A stretch of DNA of 64,000 bases, from contig JAMXHR010000014.1 of assembly GCA_023955635.1 (NCBI GenBank), positions 62,001 through 126,000 on the forward strand. Direction: 5' to 3'. The number at the start of each line of letters is the position of its first letter. Positions within the stretch are counted from its first letter, which is position 1. A model generated the notes under the pieces. That model saw nothing but the letters and a program-made list of their open reading frames with translations, had not been told where the DNA came from and did not search any database. Origin of the DNA: Methanosarcina sp. ERenArc_MAG2. Its GTDB lineage: Archaea > Halobacteriota > Methanosarcinia > Methanosarcinales > Methanosarcinaceae. The translations under genes were made by a program, and so were the position numbers. Below, piece after piece: positions 57,685 to 64,000 of the stretch.

Positions 57685-58794
57685 GTTTGTTGCCTCCTTC
57701 TCTTGAGTACCTGAACCAGTTGTAACACATGCCTTCCTGGCTTACCATACAGGGGCCTGCGGGATTTTTCGGGGTACAGCCCTTCCCGAAATTCGGGCAT
57801 TGGGGAGGCTTTGCTTTTCCTGTGAGGATAGCTGCACAGATGCAGTGATTCTTGTCTTTTCTCCCGGCTTTCTTTCGGATATCCTCAAGAGCAGAGGCAT
57901 ATAGATCTTCGTGCTTCTTTGCTGCATCTTTTTCCTCAAACTCTTTCCTGAGCACAAGCCCCGAATCCTCTATTTTTCCGATACCTCTCCACTCAGAATC
58001 CGAAGTTTCGAACACTTTCTCCATTATTTTGAGAGCAATCTGATTTCCTTCAGGTTTTACAGCTCTCGGGTAGCCATTATCTACTCTTGAGATTCCTTCT
58101 TCTGCCTGCGCCTGTAACAGATTTATTCCAAGGAGGATATCCCTTGCCTCAAATCCGCTTACGACAACAGGAAAGCCTTTTTCTGCAAGAGGTTCAAAAG
58201 GTCTTGTGCCTATTATGGTTGCCACATGCCCGGGAGCTATAAAGGCATCAACGTCTGCATCCCTGGCAAGGAGCTCGATTGCAGGAGGAGTTAGCTTCTG
58301 GGAGGCCAGCAGGCTGAAGTTTTCGGGTGTATTTCTTAATAGAGCAGCCGCATTTGCAGGAACCGTGGTCTCAAAGCCTATTCCAAAAAAGACTACTTCA
58401 AGTTCTGGCTTCTTTTCCGCAAAGGCAATTGCATCGTCAATGCTATAAACCATCCTTACGTTTGCCCCTTCAGACTTTACATCCAGTAAACTTTCTGCCG
58501 AGCCCGGAACCCGCATCATGTCTCCGAAAGTGACGACTGCAGCTCCACTTTTCGCAAGGGCGATTGCAATATTAACATCTTCTTCAGGGGTAACACAAAC
58601 CGGGCATCCGGGACCGCTTATTACTTCAATATTTTCCGGAAATACGCTTCTTAACCCATATTTTGCTATGGTCCGCTCGTGCGTTCCACAAACATGCATT
58701 ATACGAAGCGGTATCTTCGAGCCTCTTATTCTTTCCAGGAGCTTTTTTCAAGTTCAGGAACTGCTGGCTGTGAAGGAGAATTACCGTTTTCCAT
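57677..58794 (-). CDS. hypD: Hydrogenase maturation Fe-S protein HypD, frameshifted as sequenced
   Basis: 372 residues with one base restored in the T6 run at 58743-58748. The start ATG 58794 leads MENGNSPSQPAVPELE, then the break, then LLERIRGSKIPLRIMHVCGT. HypD is the scaffold for the Fe(CN)2CO unit; motifs seen are CGTHERTIAKYG, ISGPGCPVCVTP, and the cysteine end AKPPQCPNFGKGCTPKNPAG with CMVSQEGMC for the 4Fe-4S cluster. Without correction only a form starting at 58699 (still with CGTH) would be made, lacking about 30 N-terminal residues. Conservation across the break suggests a base-call error. Confidence 0.93.
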
Positions 58795-58812
58795 TTCTAT
58801 CAGCGTCCGTTT

Positions 58813-59073
58813 TCAGGTGGATTCAGTTTCAAAGGTGTCTGAATCGTCAATTCCGGCGATCTGCTTGAGAAGACGCATCGTTTCTTCACTTTCTTCTTCC
58901 GATATTTCAGCTATTGCGTATCCAACATGGACAAGGAAGTGTTTTCCTATCATGGATTCATTGGCGCCTCCCATAAGGTCCATATTCACATCTCTGCAGA
59001 TTCCACCCATGTCGATCGTTGCAGTATTCTCATTTACGATGGATTTTATTTTTCCGGGAATAGCTATACACAT
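58813..59073 (-). CDS. hypC: Hydrogenase assembly chaperone HypC
   Basis: 86 residues from the ATG at 59073 (GAGGT upstream). MCIAIPGKIKSI is the canonical start with Cys2, which carries the Fe(CN)2CO unit between HypD and the large subunit; GKHFLVHVGYAIAEIS is the second conserved stretch. The frame is open further upstream to 59139 but the added residues are not HypC-like. First gene of hypCDABE. Confidence 0.95.
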   Translation of the reverse strand: MCIAIPGKIKSIVNENTATIDMGGICRDVNMDLMGGANESMIGKHFLVHVGYAIAEISEEESEETMRLLKQIAGIDDSDTFETEST

Positions 59074-59177
59074 ATTACCTCTAATTGTTTTCTTTCGAAA
59101 TCTTATTAATTTATGAGGATTAACTTTTCGTGAGACCAATTCCCCTATTAAGCTTTTTACAAAATTATTTTACAAAA

Positions 59178-59206
59178 GATATATATTTGTACGGTATATA
59201 TATATT
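59178..59206 (-). promoter_or_regulatory. Possible hyp operon TATA elements
   Basis: Two TATATATA-type stretches (59180-59187, 59195-59206) about 105-130 bases before hypC, read on the minus strand. Plausible archaeal TATA boxes; unproven. Confidence 0.4.
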
Positions 59207-60243
59207 TACAGGTCTCAACTGAACAAAAGAAATCTTCAGTTTTACTACTTTAACCGGTTAAACAGCCTTCATCCCTTGCCTGTTTTCATTTTCCAACTGC
59301 TGCTTTTAAAGACTCGTTTTTCTTTCTCCACTTGCCGCAAATAGAAAAATGGAAGTATCGTGAGCAAGAACCGGGTTCTACGTTTTGAAATAAATATATT
59401 CACAAAAATTGTTTTTCACAACTCTATAGTTCTATTTTATATTCTTTTTGTTTTCTTATTTCACTTGTATAATTTAAAGATGTTTTTTTGGCTTAATTTA
59501 GAATTTACTTTAGAGCTATTTTAGAAACCTAAAATTGCTCTGTCTGAATCTGAGTTATCTAAATTTTAAAATGTATGAAACAATTTGTATGTAAGTATTA
59601 TTTATTCAATACCTTCACGCATTTATTCAATACCTTCACGCAAAAAATAAGCTTTTTTAACACTTCTTTTTGTTTTGAGTTCTTTCTTAAGCTCTCTCCA
59701 AAAACATTGTGGGGAGGAGTTAACAGAGAAAATACCGGGCTAAAATACTCAGCTTTTTAGCAAGGCAGAATATATGGGTTGCTAGAGGTTGCAACCAGGG
59801 GCTGATAGGTATTCAGCGACTTGTTATGATGAAAATAAAGTCCAGTTAATAAGGCATCAAATCGGCTGAATTATCCCTTCCAAACAAATGATTGTTTCTT
59901 TGCTGTCCAAAATCTTTCTGCATTTTGTCTTATTTTTATGCGTTTTCTCATAATACAAGAAAATTTCTAAATATGAATTCTTACTTTACCGGAGCTATCA
60001 ACTTTTAAAATTAGCTTGATTCTTTTAATCCTTTTTTCTCTTTCTAAGCTCATTAATTATCCTTATATGAGCAACATTGCTACCTATTGTACATTAGCGC
60101 ACATTATTATTTTAAAGAGCTCATTATATTTTTCCTTCTATTATATAGCCTTCAATCCAGCCAATTAATATATTTATCGGATCGTGTAAAAAACCTTAAA
60201 TACTATTCCCACATTGAAAACATTAGTGTTAAATTTATGTATA
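59207..60243. other. Long divergent intergenic region hyp / vht
   Basis: Over 1 kb of AT-rich DNA between the divergent hydrogenase maturation and structural genes. It holds a tandem duplication (TTTATTCAATACCTTCACGCA, one unit 21 bases, near 59597-59640) and a palindrome-like AGGTTGCAACC region near 59785. No supported gene: a 61-residue frame at 59575 uses the tandem repeat and lacks family features. A long 5' leader for vht is possible. Confidence 0.5.
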
Positions 60244-60256
60244 CATTTATATAATT
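60244..60256 (+). promoter_or_regulatory. Possible vht TATA box
   Basis: CATTTATATAATT about 70-80 bases before the vhtG ATG matches an archaeal TATA element. Inference only. Confidence 0.35.
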
Positions 60257-60323
60257 ACGGTGAACATTTATTTAATATTTTCTTTCGGATGTATAATTTG
60301 GGTAAAATTTAGATGTGGTAGAG

Positions 60324-61478
60324 ATGAGTACTGGAATGAAAAATCTTGTCCGTACACTGGATAGTGTGGACTTTTTAAAAATGGATCGACGTACTTTCAT
60401 GAAAGCTGTAGGTGTAATGGGAGCATCTGTATTCCTTGGCACCTACAAAACTCAAATGGTAAGTGCGCTTGAATTTGCAGAGACCAAGCTTATCTGGCTG
60501 CATGGTTCTGAATGCACTGGCTGCTCAGAATCGCTCTTAAATGCAGGCAACCCTGACGTTGGACAGGCACTCAGTAAGCTCAATGTCAACCTTGCTTACC
60601 ATGAAACTCTTCTTGCCCAGCAGGGCATTTTCAATGACGGCAAGCTTGTAAACACTTCTGAACTCAACTCAGAGATTCTCCTTGAAGAACTCATCAAAGA
60701 AGGCAAATATATTCTGGTCGTTGAAGGCGGGATTCCAAACGGTCCGCAAGGTTCAGGCCGCTACCTCGTTATTGGGAACAAGACTTTCAAGGAGACTCTT
60801 GGAGAGGCTGCAAAGAACGCCACTGCTATCGTTGCGGTCGGAGCCTGTGCCTGTTGGGGAGGAATTACCTCTGCAGACAGCGATGTTGCCAAGGATACGG
60901 ACTACAGAGGAGTAGCTTTCGCAAAAACTGACGCTTCAAAAGGCATGCTTAAGGAACTTGGCATCGACAAGCCCGTAATCAACATTCCGGGTTGTCCTGC
61001 TCATCCTGACTGGATTCTGCTGACTCTGGGAGCGGTAATTCTTGGAAAGATCAAGGTTCCTGAAGATCTCCCGGCCGTTCTGGACGAGTATGGCAGGCCG
61101 AAGGTCTTCTTCCCTCCAGACCACACAGTGCATGATAACTGCCCACGCCGCGGATACTATGACCGCGGAGAGCTCGATGAAGAGGTTGGCGGGCCAGGAT
61201 GCCTGTGGAAACTTGGATGCAAAGCTCCTTACGCCCATGCAGACTGTGGAATCCGCAGGTGGAACGGCTCAGTCAGCATGTGTACCCAAGCAGGCGGCCC
61301 CTGCATAGCCTGTGTGGAGCCTGACTTCCCTGACGGTTCAAGACCCCTGTATGTCGAAGCTGAAGATAAGGGAGTGCTTCTTGGAGCGAACATCGATACT
61401 GTGTCCAAGGTCGCAGTTGGTGCAGCTGCAGTTGCTGCCGGCGTACATGCTGTAAGGAGAATGGGAAAAGGAGAGTGA
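60324..61478 (+). CDS. vhtG: Methanophenazine-reducing hydrogenase small subunit VhtG
   Basis: 384 residues from the ATG at 60324; a GTG 9 bases earlier is an alternative. Twin-arginine signal DRRTFMKAVGVMGASVFLG puts the hydrogenase outside the membrane. Three Fe-S clusters are ligated by Cys residues in SECTGCSES, GACACWGGI, NIPGCPAHP, and the C-terminal CLWKLGCKAPYAHADCGI and CTQAGGPCIACVEPDF. VhtG passes electrons from the Ni-Fe site to cytochrome b VhtC and methanophenazine. First of vhtGAC, 7 bases before vhtA. A late hydrophobic stretch (VGAAAVAAGVHAV) may anchor it. Confidence 0.96.
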   Translation: MSTGMKNLVRTLDSVDFLKMDRRTFMKAVGVMGASVFLGTYKTQMVSALEFAETKLIWLHGSECTGCSESLLNAGNPDVGQALSKLNVNLAYHETLLAQQGIFNDGKLVNTSELNSEILLEELIKEGKYILVVEGGIPNGPQGSGRYLVIGNKTFKETLGEAAKNATAIVAVGACACWGGITSADSDVAKDTDYRGVAFAKTDASKGMLKELGIDKPVINIPGCPAHPDWILLTLGAVILGKIKVPEDLPAVLDEYGRPKVFFPPDHTVHDNCPRRGYYDRGELDEEVGGPGCLWKLGCKAPYAHADCGIRRWNGSVSMCTQAGGPCIACVEPDFPDGSRPLYVEAEDKGVLLGANIDTVSKVAVGAAAVAAGVHAVRRMGKGE

Positions 61479-61485
61479 GTGAAAA

Positions 61486-63261
61486 ATGGTAAACGTTACA
61501 GTTGATCCCTTAACCAGAATTGAAGGCCACCAGCGCATATCTACTGAAGTAGATGCTAATGGTGTTATTACCGATGCCCAGTCGTCTTCCCTTATATTCA
61601 GAGGTTTTGAACGCATTCTGCAGCACCAGGACCCAAGAGACGCAGCTTTTCTTACCCAGAGAATTTGTGGTGTCTGCCCTATTGCTCATGGATTGGCAGC
61701 CACAAATGCTCTTGATGATCTTTATGGCGTGGCTGATCAAGTTCCACAAAATGCTCTTGTAATGAGGAACATTTTCCAGGGCCTGAATATGGTTGCAAGC
61801 CATGCAACTCATATATATGTCCTCTTTGGCCCTGACCTTGCAAACCCAGCGTACAAAAAGGTTCTTACAACACTGGGAGACACCGGAAACGCAGTCTGGA
61901 AAGAGATGGTTGGAAGGTTCGCCCCAATCAGCTATAAGATGGATGGTGCACCCGTACCTGTGGGAAGTTCCTATATCGCAGCAATTCCTGAAAAGAAACG
62001 CCTTCAGGAGATGATCGCACTTATTGCCGGTAGAATGCCTGGTCCTTCATCCCTTTATCCAGGTGGATATACCTACCCGGCTACTGTCGCAGATATAACC
62101 AAACTTTCCTCTTACTATCTGGAGGTCATGGACTTTGTATCCAAACATACTCTGAAAGTTCCATTCGATACCTGGATCGAAAATACCTATAAGGCAAGCT
62201 CTCCTCAAAAAGCAGTAAGCTTTGTTACTGAACACCTGACTGACCTTATTAACAAAACAACGAGTACCAATGATTTCTCCAAAGACGCAGGTTGGGGAGA
62301 TGTGGAATTCTATGCAGCTTTTGGTTCAGAACTTGTAGGAGAAAAAATTCTTGGCCTTCCAGCAAGCCTTAAACATGATACAATAGGTGGGTACAAGGAC
62401 CCCTCAAAGATCTGCTTCGTTTCATATGGTGGATACTACAAGCCCAAAGACGGATACGACCCGAGGAGCCCAGCAGAAGACCGTATTTTCAGCTCAGGTG
62501 TGGTATCAGGAAAACTCGAATATCTGAAATTTGATCCGGACAAGGTTACGGAGAGTACTGCTCATTCCTTCTACCAGAACAGTGCCAGCGACTTCGCACC
62601 GGCAAAAGGTGAAACCGTTCCGTTTACGGATCCGAATAAAATCGTCTTCACAGGAGGTTCGGATAGCCAGTACAGCTGGGACAAGGCTCCGAGATACGAC
62701 GGAATTCCAGGTGAAGTCGGGCCTCTTGCACGCATGCTAAATATAAAAGAGCCACTCGTAACCGGCCTAGCTCAGGCCTTCAATGAGAAAGGCTACTCTG
62801 CAGCTAATGTTTACACCAGAATGTTGGCTCGTATGCAGGAAACCACAATTCTCGCATATGAACTTCTCAACTGGGTAACACGTGACTATCAGCCGGGAGG
62901 CAAGATTTCCGTGCCTCTAGACTTTAATGCAGCTAAAAATAATCAGGGATTGGGCCTCTGGGAAGCACCTCGTGGAGCTCTTGGTCACTGGATCTCTGCT
63001 GGCAGCGATGGAAAGGTTGCCAACTATCAGGCCGTAGTTCCCGGTAGCTGGTTAATGTCCCCAAGAGACAGCAAAGGCATCCCCGGTCCGCTCGAACAGT
63101 CTCTCATTGGTTCAAAAATAAACCCAGTCGGAGGTGTCGATTATACCAATCCAGTTGGCATCTTCCATATGGGTAGGTCCTATGATCCTTGCATTTCATG
63201 TGCAGTCCACACAATTGACATAACCGGGAAAAACGCTCCAGCTACCCTAAGAATAGTATAA
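61486..63261 (+). CDS. vhtA: Methanophenazine-reducing hydrogenase large subunit VhtA
   Basis: 591-residue [NiFe] large subunit. L1 motif [15 protein letters not shown] with Cys61 and Cys64; C-terminal L2 motif DPCISCAVH with Cys569 and Cys572. The 16 residues after His575 ([16 protein letters not shown]) are the peptide that a maturation protease, usually VhtD, removes after nickel insertion by HypA/HypB; vhtD would lie beyond the window. H2 oxidation occurs here. Full length and without defects. Ribosome site GAGTGAG is 7 bases upstream. Confidence 0.97.
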   Translation: MVNVTVDPLTRIEGHQRISTEVDANGVITDAQSSSLIFRGFERILQHQDPRDAAFLTQRICGVCPIAHGLAATNALDDLYGVADQVPQNALVMRNIFQGLNMVASHATHIYVLFGPDLANPAYKKVLTTLGDTGNAVWKEMVGRFAPISYKMDGAPVPVGSSYIAAIPEKKRLQEMIALIAGRMPGPSSLYPGGYTYPATVADITKLSSYYLEVMDFVSKHTLKVPFDTWIENTYKASSPQKAVSFVTEHLTDLINKTTSTNDFSKDAGWGDVEFYAAFGSELVGEKILGLPASLKHDTIGGYKDPSKICFVSYGGYYKPKDGYDPRSPAEDRIFSSGVVSGKLEYLKFDPDKVTESTAHSFYQNSASDFAPAKGETVPFTDPNKIVFTGGSDSQYSWDKAPRYDGIPGEVGPLARMLNIKEPLVTGLAQAFNEKGYSAANVYTRMLARMQETTILAYELLNWVTRDYQPGGKISVPLDFNAAKNNQGLGLWEAPRGALGHWISAGSDGKVANYQAVVPGSWLMSPRDSKGIPGPLEQSLIGSKINPVGGVDYTNPVGIFHMGRSYDPCISCAVHTIDITGKNAPATLRIV

Positions 63262-63276
63262 AGGAGATGACCCACA

Positions 63277-64000
63277 ATGAAATCTAAAGACAACCGGTCA
63301 ATGGTTGTTGAGCGCTATACCGTAACTGACAGGATAGCTCATACTGTCCATGCTATTGCGATGATAGTGCTCATCATCACCGGGTTAAAGATCTATACGG
63401 GATGGGACTTTATGAGTTTCCATACCGCCCGCGGGCTTCACATGATAATGGTTCCGTTCCTGCTTGCAGTGAACTGGATCCTTATCCCTTACAATATCTT
63501 CTCCGAAGGCCATGGGTTTCTGGGAAAAATTTCACACTTTACGGACCATTATATTTTCGGTCCTAAAGATGCAACTCGCATGGGTGGTATAATTGGTAAC
63601 TTCTTCAGGAAAGGCCGATACCCTGCATTTTCCATCTATGATGAAGAAAAAGGCCACTATGAGACTAAACTTCATCCCTTAATGAAGATCCTGATTGTGC
63701 TTGAAGGTACGGCCATCTTCTTTATTGCGGTTTCAGGCATTGTTCTCTACAAGCTTGATTGGTCGCTTTTCGGCCTCCCTATAGGCTCATGGATTCTGTC
63801 TGCAGGAAGCCTTATTGCACCTGTATTCGACATGACTTCCCTGCAGTTCCTCAGGGCTCTTCACCTGCTGCTGACCTACTGGTTTGTCTTTGAACTGGTA
63901 ATTCATGTGGGTATTCTGGAGCTTGATCCTCATGTCTGGAAGTACTACAAAGCTATCTTCTGGTCAGGAAAAGAAGACCTCTCAGACACTCATTATTCAG
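63277..64000 (+). CDS. vhtC: Cytochrome b subunit VhtC (partial, runs off the window)
   Basis: ATG 63277 with AAGGAGATGA upstream. 241 residues are visible with no stop. HydC/Ni-hydrogenase cytochrome b pattern: [20 protein letters not shown] (first helix with heme His), [40 protein letters not shown], and [20 protein letters not shown]. The His residues bind heme b and pass electrons from VhtG to methanophenazine in the membrane. It is usually about 260 residues, so only the very end is missing. Confidence 0.95.
   Translation, partial: MKSKDNRSMVVERYTVTDRIAHTVHAIAMIVLIITGLKIYTGWDFMSFHTARGLHMIMVPFLLAVNWILIPYNIFSEGHGFLGKISHFTDHYIFGPKDATRMGGIIGNFFRKGRYPAFSIYDEEKGHYETKLHPLMKILIVLEGTAIFFIAVSGIVLYKLDWSLFGLPIGSWILSAGSLIAPVFDMTSLQFLRALHLLLTYWFVFELVIHVGILELDPHVWKYYKAIFWSGKEDLSDTHYS

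Noticed and set aside
59575..59760. 61-residue frame in the hyp-vht gap
   Set aside because: Its apparent repeat comes from a 21-base tandem DNA duplication, and no start signal supports it.
1..64000. tRNA or rRNA genes
   Set aside because: I looked for GGTTCGAATCC-type T-loops with a pairing acceptor stem. Hits such as the TTCGAACCCC in purN are within coding sequence and lack the rest of a tRNA; a covariance-model scan would be decisive.

Overview
This window is archaeal and comes from a Methanosarcina, most like M. barkeri and its close relatives. The evidence is the VhtG/VhtA/VhtC methanophenazine-linked hydrogenase, archaeal RadA, CDC48 and TiaS, AT-rich intergenic DNA carrying many small inverted-repeat elements, and a purN-glyA-folD-metVF tetrahydrofolate cluster of the kind described for Methanosarcina.

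Layout. 1-8.5 kb is a tetrahydrofolate C1 block on the minus strand (purN, glyA, folD, a dihydropteroate-synthase-like gene, metV, metF) with a transposase gene in its middle. 8.9-15.5 kb holds an HTH regulator divergent from tiaS, then nadE, a CDC48 ATPase and a PRC-barrel protein. 15.6-25.8 kb is an accessory region: methyltransferases (one broken by a MITE), GrpB, two cupin copies (one dead), small hypothetical genes, an integrase remnant, hicBA, and an ISAzo13-type element inserted in a nitroreductase gene with a TAAG target duplication. 26-35.3 kb is mostly conserved: a PEGA surface protein, a transglutaminase-like protein, phosphoglycolate phosphatase, a P-type ATPase, radA, coaD and an endonuclease-IV-like protein. 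36-39.4 kb is a cbiMNQO cobalt transporter. 39.7-46 kb is again full of repeats and remnants. 46-55 kb encodes exported proteins: a NosD-type beta-helix protein, a small corrinoid-binding domain with a signal peptide, and a ~1,500-residue membrane-anchored CobN-like protein. 55.4-64 kb carries hypCDABE divergent from vhtGAC, the last gene running off the window.

How the genes work together. HypA-F proteins mature [NiFe] hydrogenases, and VhtGAC is such an enzyme: exported by the Tat pathway and passing H2 electrons through cytochrome b to methanophenazine. FolD, GlyA, PurN, MetVF and perhaps the DHPS-like protein form a small biosynthetic C1 pool separate from the tetrahydrosarcinapterin of methanogenesis. 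CbiMNQO imports cobalt for corrinoids. The exported CobN-like and corrinoid-domain proteins suggest corrinoid or tetrapyrrole chemistry at the cell surface. That is the best candidate here for something undescribed.

Caution. At least fourteen frameshifts, in genes as conserved as folD, cdc48, cbiO and hypD, have the same form: one base too few, nearly always in a homopolymer. One more lacks two bases. Most are probably homopolymer undercalls in the assembly, so these genes are given as single entries across the break. At least five families of short inverted-repeat elements are spread over the window; two share terminal repeats with identifiable parents (an IS6-type and an IS4-superfamily element). 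No CRISPR array, rRNA or convincing tRNA was seen.
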